Of a stretch of DNA of 64,000 bases, positions 32,537-42,046 are shown one piece after another. The stretch is from Erwinia aphidicola. Its GTDB lineage: Bacteria; Pseudomonadota; Gammaproteobacteria; Enterobacterales; Enterobacteriaceae. How positions within the stretch are numbered: the stretch's first letter is position 1; each line of letters opens with the position of its first letter. The notes below the pieces were generated by a model, which saw only the letters and a list, made by a program, of their open reading frames with translations, did not search any database and was not told where the DNA came from. The DNA is taken from contig NZ_JACXBP010000001.1 of the NCBI RefSeq assembly GCF_014773485.1, forward strand, positions 124,001-188,000, read 5' to 3'. The translations under genes were made by a program, and so were the position numbers.

Positions 32537-33811
32537 ATGTGTTCGTCGCACCACGCGCATCACTGGATGCTTTGTCCGCAGTGTGACCTGATGACGCAGT
32601 TGCCCGCTATCGGGCCGGGCAGCAAGGCAAGCTGCCCACGTTGTCACACCACGCTTCAGTCTAACTGGGATGAGCCGCGCAAGCGGCCCACCGCCTATGC
32701 GCTGGCGGCGCTGCTGATGCTGCTGCTGGCAAATTTGTTTCCCTTTATCAATATGCAGGTTGCCGGGCTGAGCAGCGAGATTACGCTACCGCAAATACCC
32801 AGCGTGATGGTTTCTGACGACTACAGCAGTCTTGCGACGCTGTTTCTGCTGTTTGTGCAGGGCGTACCTGCCATTTGTATGGTGGTGATCCTGCTGCTGG
32901 TCAACCGGGTGCGCATGCCGTCGCCGCTTAAGCAGCTGATGGCACGCGTGCTGTTCCAGTTAAAAACCTGGGGCATGGCGGAGATTTTCCTCGCGGGCGT
33001 ATTGGTCAGTTTCGTCAAGCTGATGGCCTATGGCGATATTGGCATCGGCACCAGCTTTGTGCCGTGGTGCCTGTTCTGTCTGCTGCAGCTGCGCGCTTTC
33101 CAGTGTACCGATCGCCGCACGCTGTGGGCGCGCGTGGCTCCGCTTCCTGCACTGCCAGCTAAGCCGCTGGCGGGCGTCAGCGGCCTGCGTCAGGGGCTGC
33201 GCTCCTGCCGCTGCTGCACCGCGGTGCTGAGCAGCGATACGCTGATCTGCCCGCGCTGCGGCAGTAAGGGGCACGCCCGCCGCAAGGACAGCCTGCAGTG
33301 GACGCTGGCGCTGCTGTTTACCTCCATCCTGCTCTATATTCCCGCTAATCTGATGCCGATTATGGTGACCGAGGCGCTCGGCAGCAAAATGACCTCAACG
33401 ATCATGGCCGGGGTGGTGCTGTTGTGGAGTGATGGCTCCTGGCCGATTGCGCTGGTGATTTTTATTGCCAGTATTATGGTGCCTTCGCTGAAGATGATCG
33501 CTATCGGCTGGCTGTGCTGGGATGCCAACGGGCGCGGCAGCAACCGGCAGGACAGCGAAAGAATGCACAAGATTTATGAAGTGGTGGAGTTTGTCGGGCG
33601 CTGGTCGATGATTGACGTATTTGTTATCGCCGTGCTGTCAGCGCTGGTGCGCATGGGAAGGTTGATGAGTATCTACCCCGCGATTGGCGCACTGCTGTTC
33701 GCGCTGGTGGTGATCCTGACGATGTTTGCCGCCTTGACGTTTGATCCCCGTCTCACCTGGGATCGGGTAAGAGAAAAGAGTACTGAGGAGCCTGCAAGTG
33801 ACGGACAATAA
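32537..33811 (+). CDS. pqiA: Inner-membrane protein PqiA
   Basis: A 424-residue polytopic membrane protein (E. coli 417) with two PqiA domains. Each begins with a zinc-ribbon-like cysteine pair set (CPQC with CPRC; CRCC with CPRCG) followed by about four transmembrane helices. It works with PqiB and PqiC in a trans-envelope lipid transport system; in E. coli the operon is induced by superoxide generators through SoxRS. The 3' end overlaps pqiB by 14 bases. Confidence 0.94.
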   Translation: MCSSHHAHHWMLCPQCDLMTQLPAIGPGSKASCPRCHTTLQSNWDEPRKRPTAYALAALLMLLLANLFPFINMQVAGLSSEITLPQIPSVMVSDDYSSLATLFLLFVQGVPAICMVVILLLVNRVRMPSPLKQLMARVLFQLKTWGMAEIFLAGVLVSFVKLMAYGDIGIGTSFVPWCLFCLLQLRAFQCTDRRTLWARVAPLPALPAKPLAGVSGLRQGLRSCRCCTAVLSSDTLICPRCGSKGHARRKDSLQWTLALLFTSILLYIPANLMPIMVTEALGSKMTSTIMAGVVLLWSDGSWPIALVIFIASIMVPSLKMIAIGWLCWDANGRGSNRQDSERMHKIYEVVEFVGRWSMIDVFVIAVLSALVRMGRLMSIYPAIGALLFALVVILTMFAALTFDPRLTWDRVREKSTEEPASDGQ

Positions 33812-35438
33812 TTACAATACCGCCAAGGTGGAGCAGATTAAGCGCTGGTCACCGGTGTGGATCATCCCCATTGTTACCGTGCTGATTGGGGCGTGGATCC
33901 TGTTTTATCACTTTAGTCATCAGGGACCGGAGGTGACGCTGATTACCACCAATGCCGAGGGGATTGAGGGCGGTAAAACCACCATCAAAAGCCGCAGCGT
34001 TAACGTCGGGATCGTCGAAAGCGCCGTGCTGACTGACGATCTTCACCACGTGGAGATCAAAGCACGCCTCAATTCCGGTATGGAAAAACTGCTGCGCGAA
34101 GACAGCGCATTTTGGGTGGTAAAGCCAGCCATTGGCCGTGAAGGCGTAACAGGACTAGGTACGCTGTTGTCCGGAGCCTATATCGAGCTGCAACCCGGTT
34201 CAAAAGGGGAAAAAACGGAGCAATATAAGCTGCTGGACGCACCGCCGCTGGCGCCGCTGGATGCCAAAGGCATTCGTATTACGCTCGACAGTGAAAAAGC
34301 CGGGCAGCTCAATGCGGGCGATCCGGTGCTGTTTCGTGGCTACCAGGTGGGCACGGTGGAAACCAGCGCCTTTGACGCGGATAAGCGCATGATGACCTAT
34401 CAGCTGTTTATCTCCGCGCCTTACGATCGTCTGGTGACCAGCAATGTGCGCTTCTGGAAAGACAGTGGCATTGCGGTGGACATGTCGGCTTCCGGCATGC
34501 GCGTTGAAATGGGCTCGCTGACCACGCTATTTAGCGGCGGCGTCAGCTTTGACGTCCCGGACGGCTGGGAGCTGGGTAAACCGGCCGAGAATAAGGCGGA
34601 ATATCGCCTGTTTAACGACCAGCGCAGCATTCAGGATTCCCTGTATACCGCGCACAAAGACTTCCTGCTGTTCTTCAGCGATTCCATCCGCGGTCTGCAG
34701 CCGGGTGCGCCTGTTGAGTTCCGCGGCATTCGTCTCGGTACCGTGGCAGAAGTTCCGTTTACTATGCCTGGTATTGCACAGCGTCTGAACAATGATTATC
34801 GCATTCCGGTGCTGATCCGCATTGAACCCGATCGCTTCCAGAAACAGCTGGGCAACGATTTCAACTTTGAGCAGCATCTGAAAGATGGCATTGGGCGTGG
34901 TCTGCGTGCTTCCCTGAAATCAGCCAACCTGCTGACCGGCTCGCTGTATATCGACCTCGACTTCTACAGCAACGCAAAACCTTATGCCGGACCGAAAAGC
35001 TTTGCTGATTATGAGCTGATCCCAACGGTGAGCGGTGGCCTGGCGCAGATCCAGCAGAAGCTGATGGAGTCACTGGATAAGATCAATAATCTGCCGCTGA
35101 ACCCGATGCTGAATGAAGCGACCGGTACGCTGAAAGAGAGCCAGCGCACGCTGAAAGAGCTGCAGAAAACCCTGGATAATCTGAACAAGATTACCGCCAG
35201 CCAGTCCATGCAGGAGCTGCCGGCAGACATGCAGAAAACGCTGCGTGAGCTGAATCGTAGTATGAAAGGCTTCCAGCCGGGTTCACCAGCCTACAGCAAG
35301 ATGGTCGGCGATATGCAGCGTCTCGACCAGGTGCTGCGCGAGCTGCAGCCGGTACTGAAAACCTTAAACAGCAAGAGTAATGCACTGGTCTTTGAAGCAA
35401 AACCCGGCCAGGACCCACAGCCGAAGAGGGCGAAATAA
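33798..35438 (+). CDS. pqiB: MCE-family trans-envelope protein PqiB
   Basis: The 546 residues equal E. coli PqiB. One N-terminal transmembrane helix (WSPVWIIPIVTVLIGAW, about 18-36) is followed by three MCE domains and a long C-terminal helical region (about 410-530) that builds the coiled needle. It forms a hexameric tunnel spanning the periplasm for lipid movement. The start codon is GTG at 33798, with GAGGAG seven bases upstream inside pqiA. The end touches pqiC. Confidence 0.94.
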   Translation: MTDNNYNTAKVEQIKRWSPVWIIPIVTVLIGAWILFYHFSHQGPEVTLITTNAEGIEGGKTTIKSRSVNVGIVESAVLTDDLHHVEIKARLNSGMEKLLREDSAFWVVKPAIGREGVTGLGTLLSGAYIELQPGSKGEKTEQYKLLDAPPLAPLDAKGIRITLDSEKAGQLNAGDPVLFRGYQVGTVETSAFDADKRMMTYQLFISAPYDRLVTSNVRFWKDSGIAVDMSASGMRVEMGSLTTLFSGGVSFDVPDGWELGKPAENKAEYRLFNDQRSIQDSLYTAHKDFLLFFSDSIRGLQPGAPVEFRGIRLGTVAEVPFTMPGIAQRLNNDYRIPVLIRIEPDRFQKQLGNDFNFEQHLKDGIGRGLRASLKSANLLTGSLYIDLDFYSNAKPYAGPKSFADYELIPTVSGGLAQIQQKLMESLDKINNLPLNPMLNEATGTLKESQRTLKELQKTLDNLNKITASQSMQELPADMQKTLRELNRSMKGFQPGSPAYSKMVGDMQRLDQVLRELQPVLKTLNSKSNALVFEAKPGQDPQPKRAK

Positions 35439-35998
35439 TGATGAAATGGATCCCCGTAGCCCTGGCGCTGGCATTGAGCGCCTGTAGCGGCACGCCGAAG
35501 ACCGTCTACTACCAGCTGCCCGCAGCGGGCAGTTCCGTGGCGGCCAGCAGTCAGAATGTGTCCCGCCCGGTGTGGGTGGAGCATGTTTCGGTGCCCGATT
35601 ATCTGGCGGGCAACGGTGTGGTATATCAAAGCAACGATGTGCAGTTCGTTATTGCCGCCAACAATCAGTGGGCCAGCCCGCTGGATCAGCAGCTGCAGCA
35701 AACGCTGGTCAGTAACTTGAGTGCCACCCTGCCTGGCGCGCTGGTGTCATCCACGCCGATGGGGGAGCAGCACGATACGTTGAATGTCAGCGTGACGGGT
35801 TTCCACGGACGCTATGATGGGCACGTGGTGGTGAGCGGTGCATGGACGCTGGAGCACGACGGCAAACTGACCAGGCAGCCTTTTGCCTTCGACCTCGCGC
35901 AGAACGAAGATGGTTACGATGCGTTAGTAAGAACATTAGCTAAAGGATGGCAGCAGGTGGCGGGGCAGGTGGCTAATGCAGTAATTCGCCAACCTTAA
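35438..35998 (+). CDS. pqiC: Outer-membrane lipoprotein PqiC
   Basis: A 186-residue lipoprotein (E. coli 187) with the lipobox LSAC after a hydrophobic signal, so the mature N-terminal cysteine is about residue 15. It has the ABC-transporter auxiliary (DUF330) fold. PqiC anchors the PqiB needle at the outer membrane. The start overlaps the pqiB stop by one base; a second ATG follows immediately. A terminator lies 23 bases past the stop. Confidence 0.93.
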   Translation: MMKWIPVALALALSACSGTPKTVYYQLPAAGSSVAASSQNVSRPVWVEHVSVPDYLAGNGVVYQSNDVQFVIAANNQWASPLDQQLQQTLVSNLSATLPGALVSSTPMGEQHDTLNVSVTGFHGRYDGHVVVSGAWTLEHDGKLTRQPFAFDLAQNEDGYDALVRTLAKGWQQVAGQVANAVIRQP

Positions 35999-36020
35999 GC
36001 AAAAATTTACTAACCGCCTA

Positions 36021-36070
36021 AGCCTTTGATTGTTGCAGATTCAGAATTTTGCACAATCAAGGGCTTTTTT
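36021..36070 (+). terminator. Terminator after pqiC
   Basis: A 13-base stem (36021-36033 with 36053-36065, one G-T wobble) with a 19-base loop runs into TTTTTT. It closes the rlmKL-uup-pqiABC transcript. Confidence 0.8.
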
Positions 36071-36170
36071 ATTGTTAATCAAAAGGCTGGAGGCGCTCGG
36101 AGCGGCAGATTAACCGAGACAGCACCCACAGTCTGATTCAAAATGATGACACTGGCGTGAAATTTGCGCG

Positions 36171-36199
36171 TTGATCTTTATTTAAAGTCGCGGTAGAAC
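36171..36199 (+). promoter_or_regulatory. Candidate rmf promoter
   Basis: TTGATC (36171-36176) and TAGAAC (36194-36199) with a 17-base spacer lie about 80 bases before rmf. In E. coli rmf is raised by ppGpp and cAMP in slow growth; no clear CRP site was seen here. Confidence 0.5.
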
Positions 36200-36277
36200 T
36201 TATGTGTGGTTGCGCAAACTGTGACCACTGTTTTCTTTCCACCAGAATCCATCAGACTAGAATGAGGGAAACGCGGC

Positions 36278-36445
36278 ATGAAGAGACAGAAACGAGATCG
36301 CCTTGAACGAGCAGAATCACGAGGTTACCACGCAGGCATCACAGGACGCTCTAAAGAGATGTGTCCGTATCAGATGCTGGATGCTCGATCTCACTGGTTG
36401 GGAGGCTGGCGACAAGCCATGGAGGACAGGACGGTTACCGCGTAA
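36278..36445 (+). CDS. rmf: Ribosome modulation factor Rmf
   Basis: The 55-residue basic protein starts MKRQKRDRLERAESRGYHAG and has the conserved CPYQ and W-LGGWRQAM segments; length and sequence match E. coli Rmf. It binds the 30S subunit in stationary phase, blocks the Shine-Dalgarno path and drives dimerisation to 100S hibernating ribosomes. GAGGGAA eight bases before the ATG is a good ribosome site. A different longer reading frame (36361-36564) overlaps it and is spurious. It lies between pqiC and convergent fabA, as in E. coli. Confidence 0.95.
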   Translation: MKRQKRDRLERAESRGYHAGITGRSKEMCPYQMLDARSHWLGGWRQAMEDRTVTA

Positions 36446-36465
36446 CGCCTGTTATCGATAGGGAA

Positions 36466-36495
36466 AAGACCTCCGCTGCTGCGGAGGTCTTCGTT
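36466..36495 (+). terminator. rmf terminator
   Basis: AAGACCTCCGC and GCGGAGGTCTT (36466-36491) form an 11-base stem with a four-base loop, followed by CGTTTT. Confidence 0.85.
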
Positions 36496-36542
36496 TTAAC
36501 CGTCATCATTCGCGCCATTGCTGCGCTAGCTGCTTTCAGAGA

Positions 36543-36574
36543 CCCGAATCGCTTACTGGCGTAAGCTCATCGGG
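36543..36574 (-). other. Structured element between rmf and fabA ends
   Basis: CCCGA/TCGGG outside and GCTTAC/GTAAGC inside, with a three-by-three internal loop and a four-base tip, form a two-part stem about 50 bases past the fabA stop. It could stabilise or end the fabA transcript; there is no clear T run. Confidence 0.45.
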
Positions 36575-36626
36575 ACCCCTTCATTTGCTGCCTTGATACA
36601 CCACCAATTATGCGGTCAAAAATATT

Positions 36627-37145
36627 TTAGAAAGCCGTGGTGTCTTTAAACAGGCCCACTTTCAGGTCGGTCGCGGTATAGATTACGTGACCATCAACCA
36701 GCACTTCACCATCTGCCACGCCCATCACCAGTTTACGGTTGATGACGCGCTTGAAATGAATACGGTAGGAAACTTTCTTCGCGCTCGGCAGTACCTGGCC
36801 GGTGAATTTCACTTCGCCTACACCCAACGCACGGCCCTTACCTTCAGCGCCCAACCAGCCGAGATAGAAGCCAACCAGCTGCCACATCGCATCCAGGCCG
36901 AGGCAGCCAGGCATTACCGGGTCGCCGATAAAATGACAGCTGAAGAACCACAGGTCCGGATTGATATCCAGTTCAGCTTCAACGAAACCTTTACCGTAGT
37001 TACCGCCGTCTTCGCTCATCTTAACGACGCGGTCCATCATCAGCATGTTGCCAGAAGGCAATGGCGGGCCTTCTGCGCCAAACAGTTCACCGCGACCGGA
37101 GGCAATCAAATCTTCTTTTGTATAGGAATCGCGTTTATCTACCAT
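36627..37145 (-). CDS. fabA: 3-hydroxydecanoyl-ACP dehydratase/isomerase FabA
   Basis: The 172 residues equal E. coli FabA. It is a hot-dog-fold enzyme with the catalytic H71 in [11 protein letters not shown] and D85 in GLDAMWQ. It dehydrates 3-hydroxydecanoyl-ACP and isomerises the trans-2 product to cis-3, the entry to unsaturated fatty acids. The promoter carries FadR-like and FabR-like sites. It is 68 bases downstream of ycbZ on the same strand. Confidence 0.97.
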   Translation of the reverse strand: MVDKRDSYTKEDLIASGRGELFGAEGPPLPSGNMLMMDRVVKMSEDGGNYGKGFVEAELDINPDLWFFSCHFIGDPVMPGCLGLDAMWQLVGFYLGWLGAEGKGRALGVGEVKFTGQVLPSAKKVSYRIHFKRVINRKLVMGVADGEVLVDGHVIYTATDLKVGLFKDTTAF

Positions 37146-37184
37146 ATTCTCAATAAGCCTTATTTTAGTGAATCACGGAGTCTA

Positions 37185-37219
37185 GCTTACACGTGTACGC
37201 CGAACAAGTCCGATCAGCT
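37185..37219 (-). promoter_or_regulatory. FadR-like and FabR-like sites before fabA
   Basis: On the reverse strand, 37219-37202 reads AGCTGATCGGACTTGTTC, like the FadR activator site of E. coli fabA. 37201-37185 reads GGCGTACACGTGTAAGC, like the FabR repressor site. Spacing and order are as in E. coli. The FadR site overlaps the ycbZ stop codon. Confidence 0.75.
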
Positions 37220-38974
37220 ACGGTTAAACAAGTTTAGCCAGCGCAGCGGCCATGGACGATGGCGCATATCCTGCTGGTTAAATTGGGCAATACGTTCCTG
37301 AATGGTGCCAAGCAGGCAGGGGCCTTGCTCTTTATCCCATTCAACGCCGGTGAGTAACGGCAGCGCTTCTTCCACGCTGGAGACAGCCCACAGGTGGAAT
37401 TTGCCGTCACGCACGGCATCGACCACTTCCTGCTGTAACGTCAGATGACGGACGTTAGCGGCCGGGATGATCACCCCCTGAGTGCCGCTCAGCGTGCGCT
37501 GGTTACAGATGTGGAAGAAGCCCTCAATTTTTTCGTTCAGTCCACCCACCGGCTGCACGCGACCAAACTGATCGACAGATCCGGTCACCGCCAGCTGCTG
37601 GTTAATCGGCTGAGAAGCCAGGGAGCTAATCAGCGCGCACAGCTCCGCCAGCGAGGCGCTGTCACCATCCACTTCAGAGTAAGACTGCTCAAAGACCAGC
37701 GAGGCGGAGAAGGGCAGCTGCTGTTCCAGCTCCAGCTCAGCAATGAGCCAGGCCTGCATGATCATCATGCCCTTAGCATGAATATTGCCGCCCAGTTCGG
37801 CTTTGCGCTCAACGTCATTGAACTCACCGTCACCAATGTGCACCACGCAGCTAATACGCGACGGCTCACCAAAGGCGCGTGGATGCCCCGGGAATTCAAT
37901 CACCGACAGGGCGTTAATCTGGCCAATCATTTCGCCTTCGGTCTCGATCAGGATCTGATCGAGCAGGATTTCGTCACGAATACGTTCAGCCAGGAAGCCT
38001 TCACGCCATTCGCGCGTGCTGATCGCATCCTGCATATTTTCGGCGCTGACGCTGAGGTTATCACTGTACTGAACGGCATCCTGCAGCTGACGGCTCAGCC
38101 ACATTGGGTCAAGAGGCAGCGTGTCCTGATCGCCGGTATAGCGGGCCGCTTCACGGATCAGCACTGGCCAGAAATCAGCTGCCGGTGCGTCATAACCCAG
38201 ATTCTGAGCAATATTCAGCACCCACTGCATCCAGTGGCTGAAGTCTTCATCATCAACCAGCTGGATATTGTCCTCAAACTCGCTGTAGAGCGATAGGGAA
38301 GCCAGGTCGGGTTCCATCTCCTGGAAGTCAGCCAGCGCATCACGCTCACCAATCAGTACCAGACGGAACTGCATTGGCATCGCAGGGATATCGAGCGGCA
38401 GAGGGCGGGTTTCATCCTGGGAGTACCAGTCAAAGCGCTGATTCACCATAATTTGCTTGAGGCGCAGCCACATCAGCGGCTGAGCCAGCAAGGTTCGCAA
38501 GGAGAGGATCAGTACGCCACCGTTGGCACGATGTACCAGGCCTGGGGTCAGAGTGATGGCAGATTGATGCAGGCGTACGCAGCCAAAAAGCTGTTCCGTT
38601 TCAATCCACTCAGCCTGATGTACGCCGCCCACGCTGGCGAAGTTATCCTCTGCCCTTTCGGCCGGGCGCCAGCTGACGGAGTTCCCACTCAGCGTATAGT
38701 GGCCACCGTAGAGGGCAGATTCATCGCCATCGTCAGCCGCCATTGAGGTAAGGATATCCTGCAACAGCGTGAGGTATTCAGCGCTTTCAGGACTTTTGAC
38801 CAGCATCAGCGGCACTTTTGCCGGGGTTTGCAGCAATAAGCTGAGGCCATTAAACAGGCGAGCCTGTACGGTAGCAAAGCACTCTGCGTCGGCAGCAACT
38901 GCCTGCGAGAGGAGATGCTGGAAGCGTTCGGTATCGGGCTGTAGGGCGCGCCACTCTAATCGATTGTTGGTCAA
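37214..38974 (-). CDS. ycbZ: Lon-like protease YcbZ
   Basis: The 586 residues equal E. coli YcbZ. The C-terminal Lon-type S16 protease domain (about 370-560) has the catalytic serine in VDGDSASLAE and the lysine in GGLNEKIEGF. The N-terminal part is a degenerate ATPase-like region without a convincing Walker A motif, so it may not unfold substrates as Lon does. Function in the cell is poorly defined. It is divergent from matP, and its stop codon lies within the fabA control region, so the two genes share transcription or control. Confidence 0.92.
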   Translation of the reverse strand: MTNNRLEWRALQPDTERFQHLLSQAVAADAECFATVQARLFNGLSLLLQTPAKVPLMLVKSPESAEYLTLLQDILTSMAADDGDESALYGGHYTLSGNSVSWRPAERAEDNFASVGGVHQAEWIETEQLFGCVRLHQSAITLTPGLVHRANGGVLILSLRTLLAQPLMWLRLKQIMVNQRFDWYSQDETRPLPLDIPAMPMQFRLVLIGERDALADFQEMEPDLASLSLYSEFEDNIQLVDDEDFSHWMQWVLNIAQNLGYDAPAADFWPVLIREAARYTGDQDTLPLDPMWLSRQLQDAVQYSDNLSVSAENMQDAISTREWREGFLAERIRDEILLDQILIETEGEMIGQINALSVIEFPGHPRAFGEPSRISCVVHIGDGEFNDVERKAELGGNIHAKGMMIMQAWLIAELELEQQLPFSASLVFEQSYSEVDGDSASLAELCALISSLASQPINQQLAVTGSVDQFGRVQPVGGLNEKIEGFFHICNQRTLSGTQGVIIPAANVRHLTLQQEVVDAVRDGKFHLWAVSSVEEALPLLTGVEWDKEQGPCLLGTIQERIAQFNQQDMRHRPWPLRWLNLFNRS

Positions 38975-39159
38975 AGTTATCGTATTTTTCTGAAATGAAT
39001 AAAAGCGGCATTATACAAGATTTCAGCCTGTTAAGCACCGTAGACATGCGCCTGAAACCAGGGCGATCTCACATTCCCCCCGCTGGTCCTGTTTTCTTTA
39101 CAGCCTGATCAAAAAAAGCTGTTATTCTTAACCCGTTATGTGGTCAGCATGAGATTCCG

Positions 39160-39615
39160 ATGAAATATCAACAACTGGAAAATCTGGAAAGCGGTTGGAA
39201 GTGGAAGTATCTGGTCAAAAAACACCGCGAAGGTGAATCGATCACGCGCTATATCGAATTAAGCGCCGCGCAGGCAGCCGTGGATGAACTGCTGGTCATG
39301 GAAAACCGGCCGGTTGAAGTATTGCAGTGGATTAGCCTGCATATTAATCCGACGCTCGAAAACCGCATGAAACAGACGATTCGCGCCCGACGCAAACGTC
39401 ATTTCAACGCCGAGCATCAACACACGCGTAAAAAATCTATCGATCTGGAGTATCTGGTGTGGCAGCGCCTGGCGGGTCTGGCACAGCGCCGTAATAGCAC
39501 ACTATCGGAAACGATTGTGCAGCTGATTGAAGATGCGGAAAGAAAAGAGCAGTACGCCAGCCAGATGTCGTCGCTCAAGCAGGATCTGAAAGCCATTCTG
39601 GGCAAGCCGGAATAA
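39160..39615 (+). CDS. matP: Ter macrodomain organiser MatP
   Basis: A 151-residue DNA-binding protein (E. coli 150) starting [18 protein letters not shown]. An N-terminal four-helix bundle is followed by a ribbon-helix-helix domain (about 90-135, [22 protein letters not shown]) and a C-terminal coiled coil. It binds matS sites in the chromosome terminus, excludes MukBEF there, and links to the divisome through ZapB. MukBEF genes are present 31 kb to the left. It shares a terminator with convergent ompA. Confidence 0.94.
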   Translation: MKYQQLENLESGWKWKYLVKKHREGESITRYIELSAAQAAVDELLVMENRPVEVLQWISLHINPTLENRMKQTIRARRKRHFNAEHQHTRKKSIDLEYLVWQRLAGLAQRRNSTLSETIVQLIEDAERKEQYASQMSSLKQDLKAILGKPE

Positions 39616-39655
39616 GCGCGATTCTGTTAGCTCTGCCGGAAAAGAGACCGGCAAT

Positions 39656-39683
39656 AAAAAACCCCGCCGAGGCGGGGTTTTTT
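39656..39683. terminator. Bidirectional matP/ompA terminator
   Basis: AACCCCGCC and GGCGGGGTT form a nine-base stem with a two-base tip, with A on the left and T on the right, serving both converging genes. Confidence 0.92.
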
Positions 39684-39697
39684 TATGACTGATGGAC

Positions 39698-40768
39698 TTA
39701 AGCCTGTGGCTGAGTCACAACGTCTTTGATGCCTTTAACTTCGATTTCTACGCGACGGTCTGGCGCCAGGCAGTCGATCAGGGCATTACGGCCTTTCACG
39801 CTGTCACAGGTGCTGCCGGTGACTGGGTTAGATTTACCCTCGCCACGTGCAGAGATCTTGTTAGCAGGGATGCCTTTAGAAACGAGGTAGTCAACAACAG
39901 ACTGTGCACGCTTCTCAGACAGCTTCTGGTTGTACTGCTCTGAACCGATACGGTCAGTGTAGCCCAGAACAACAACAGAACCATCTTTAGGATCCAGATT
40001 GCTCAGCTGGGTGTACAGCTGATCCAGAGCCTGCTGGCCTTCTGGCTTCAGGGTGTTTTTGTTGAAGTTGAACAGCACGTCAGACTTCAGAGTGAAACGC
40101 TTGGTTTCAACAACTGGAGCTGGAGCTGGTGCTGGAGCAACAACTGGAGCAGCTGCTTCATCCTGACCGAAGCGGTAAGAAACGCCAACGCTCAGCATGG
40201 AGTTATCAGGACGCGCACCAACGGTACCTGCGTCACCGATGTTGTTAACCCACTGGTAGTCCAGACGGGTTGCCCAGTTTTTGGTCACTGCGTATTCAAC
40301 ACCAACCGCGGCCAGTGGAGAAACACCGGTGTCGTGGTCGCTGATGCGATCGCCGCCAACAACCTGCTGAGTGGAGTCAGCACGCCATACCATGCCACCC
40401 AGACGGGTGTACACGTCCAGATCGTCCATTACTGGGTAGCTTAATTTAGCTGCCAGCTGAACGCCCTGTGCTTTGAATGCGCCGTTAACCTGGTCGCCTT
40501 TGTTAGGCATACGGCCTAACCAGTCATAACCCAGCTCGAAGCCCAGGTATGGGTTCGCCTGATAACCCATGAATGCACCAGCACCAAGCTGGCTTTCATG
40601 AGATGGGCCGTCGTTATCTTGGTAACCGTTACCGTAGTAACCTTTGTCATGGTACTGAGACCAGCCCAGTTTAGCACCGGTGTACCAGGTGTCATCTTTA
40701 GGGGCGGCCTGCGCTACGGTAGCGAAGCCAGCCAGTGCCACTGCAATTGCGATAGCTGTCTTTTTCAT
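39698..40768 (-). CDS. ompA: Outer-membrane protein A
   Basis: The 356-residue protein has signal [21 protein letters not shown], an eight-strand barrel (mature residues about 1-170) with surface loops such as the glycine/tyrosine-rich first loop, and an alanine-proline hinge (APAPAPAP). The C-terminal OmpA-like domain binds diaminopimelate of peptidoglycan through the usual D and R positions ([17 protein letters not shown]). It is an abundant structural and receptor protein. The leader and promoter resemble E. coli closely. Confidence 0.97.
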   Translation of the reverse strand: MKKTAIAIAVALAGFATVAQAAPKDDTWYTGAKLGWSQYHDKGYYGNGYQDNDGPSHESQLGAGAFMGYQANPYLGFELGYDWLGRMPNKGDQVNGAFKAQGVQLAAKLSYPVMDDLDVYTRLGGMVWRADSTQQVVGGDRISDHDTGVSPLAAVGVEYAVTKNWATRLDYQWVNNIGDAGTVGARPDNSMLSVGVSYRFGQDEAAAPVVAPAPAPAPVVETKRFTLKSDVLFNFNKNTLKPEGQQALDQLYTQLSNLDPKDGSVVVLGYTDRIGSEQYNQKLSEKRAQSVVDYLVSKGIPANKISARGEGKSNPVTGSTCDSVKGRNALIDCLAPDRRVEIEVKGIKDVVTQPQA

Positions 40769-40951
40769 TTTTGCGCCTCGTTATCATCCAAATAGGCAAT
40801 GAGCTTTAAGTTAGCTCTTTGGTTTAATCCTTCGCCGGGTTGTGTAGCTCGATTATGACTCTTCCAAAAAAAGGAGGTTATTGAGCACCCTGGCGAGCTA
40901 AAGTCTACAACGTACCAGCAAACTTACAAGTATGATGTGACGGTGCTCAGC
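40769..40951 (-). promoter_or_regulatory. ompA leader, promoter and CRP-like half site
   Basis: The reverse strand has GTACGTTGTAGACTTTA followed by CTCGCCAGGGTGCTC, the conserved E. coli ompA promoter and start region (about 40892-40916). TCACA in 40936-40951 may be half of a CRP site. The leader contains a GAGCT/AGCTC hairpin (40801-40817) and the conserved GATAACGAGGCGC ribosome site, which small RNAs such as MicA target in relatives. The rest of the gap to 41088 shows nothing definite. Confidence 0.7.
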
Positions 40952-41088
40952 AAAAAAACAGGGTTTCATACACATTTTTTAACATTTGAGGGTGAATTCT
41001 TTGCTGAAAAAAGGGTCTGTGAACGCAGCTAAACCATTGTCTAGCCGCGTCATAACATAATCAGCGGGTTAAAGCGGGGCAGGGAAAG

Positions 41089-41110
41089 AAAAAACCTGAG
41101 AAAAATCTCA
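41089..41110 (-). terminator. sulA terminator
   Basis: On the reverse strand TGAGA and TCTCA (41110-41097) enclose a T tetraloop and are followed by GG and six T, right after the sulA stop. Confidence 0.65.
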
Positions 41111-41117
41111 ATTTTAC

Positions 41118-41615
41118 TTAATGATACAAACTAGAGTGAATTTTTATTCCATTTAACGGTCTGGATGGAAGATAAGAGGTCTCTTCCGGGCGCATAATCA
41201 GTCCGAGAGCTTGTCCAGAATCCGCTGCTTGCTGCAAACGTAGACGATCCGTTTCTGATACTTCCTCTTCCAGCCATCCCAAAACCACGCTGTAATTTCC
41301 CGTGCTCAACGCTTTGATCATCGCTTCAACGGTGGTGATGGTGGTGGAGTGAGGGGACTGCATCACTTTATCCAGCGGTAACCCGGAGCGCTGAAGCCAG
41401 TCGCGGCTCAGTTTTTGCTGCGGCGTGAGCCACAGCTGCCAGCGCGACTGCGTACCTAACTGTTGCAACAACGGCAGCAGCAGTCGCTGAGTCATACCAG
41501 ATTGATTCTCACTGTAAGTCAGTTCGCTGATCAGACCATTACCGCAGGCAGCTGCGGATGAAGGAACGTGCAGGGCACGAGTAACAGATTGAGATTTCAG
41601 GGAATGAGTACGCAT
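41118..41615 (-). CDS. sulA: SOS cell-division inhibitor SulA
   Basis: A 165-residue protein (E. coli 169) that binds FtsZ and blocks division during the SOS response; Lon degrades it afterwards. Conserved parts are [43 protein letters not shown] and the C-terminal KIHSSLYH recognised by Lon. The N-terminal 30 residues differ from E. coli. The start at 41615 is 20 bases beyond a LexA box, as expected; the reading frame is open further upstream through the operator, but that part is not coding. Confidence 0.94.
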   Translation of the reverse strand: MRTHSLKSQSVTRALHVPSSAAACGNGLISELTYSENQSGMTQRLLLPLLQQLGTQSRWQLWLTPQQKLSRDWLQRSGLPLDKVMQSPHSTTITTVEAMIKALSTGNYSVVLGWLEEEVSETDRLRLQQAADSGQALGLIMRPEETSYLPSRPLNGIKIHSSLYH

Positions 41616-41634
41616 GGTGTCTTCGCTCACAGGT

Positions 41635-41677
41635 GACTGTATGGATATACAGTATATCCACAGTGAGCAAAGATCAA
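41635..41677 (-). promoter_or_regulatory. sulA promoter with LexA box
   Basis: The reverse strand reads TACTGTATATCCATACAGTC (41654-41635), matching the LexA consensus CTGT-N8-ACAG. The -35 TTGATC (41677-41672) and -10 TACTGT (41654-41649) are 17 bases apart, and the -10 lies within the operator. This is the E. coli sulA layout. Confidence 0.92.
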
Positions 41678-42046
41678 CCTTAATCTTGCTTGTGCAATAG
41701 CGCTTGTAATGATGGAACCAGCCATCACCCGCATGGGCAAACGCCGTAACCCGCACGAACTGTTTACCCGCGCCAATCCCGCAGAGAGAAGATCTTACCC
41801 GCCCGCCTCACTCTGCGCCTGAACATACACAGGCTGCAGAATACTACTGCGCTAATTTATCTGCTGACATGTTATTAAATTCATCTGCAAGCTGCGGGGT
41901 TTAATAAAGCGAAATTATTATTCTGCCTGTTAACGCCTGGCTTGGCCGGTTAGGTAAAAATAAATTTTATTGACACTCTATTCCTGGATATCAAACGTTA
42001 GTGGGATTGAGTCAATTGATAATAATTAAATGTTATTGTGCTGCGA
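41678..42046. other. Intergenic region, no gene found
   Basis: AT-rich sequence between the sulA promoter and a small reverse-strand gene. A TTGACA (near 41970) could be a forward -35, and GTTATTG/CAATAAC (42032-42054) forms a hairpin over the small gene's stop that may weakly end its transcript. No convincing coding frame or RNA gene was recognised. E. coli has much less sequence between sulA and sxy. Confidence 0.5.

Noticed and set aside
36361..36564. Forward frame of 67 codons
   Set aside because: It overlaps rmf in another frame and covers the rmf terminator.
42015..42035. Fur-box-like GATAATAATT sequence
   Set aside because: Only about half of the positions of the 19-base consensus match, and there is no symmetric second half.
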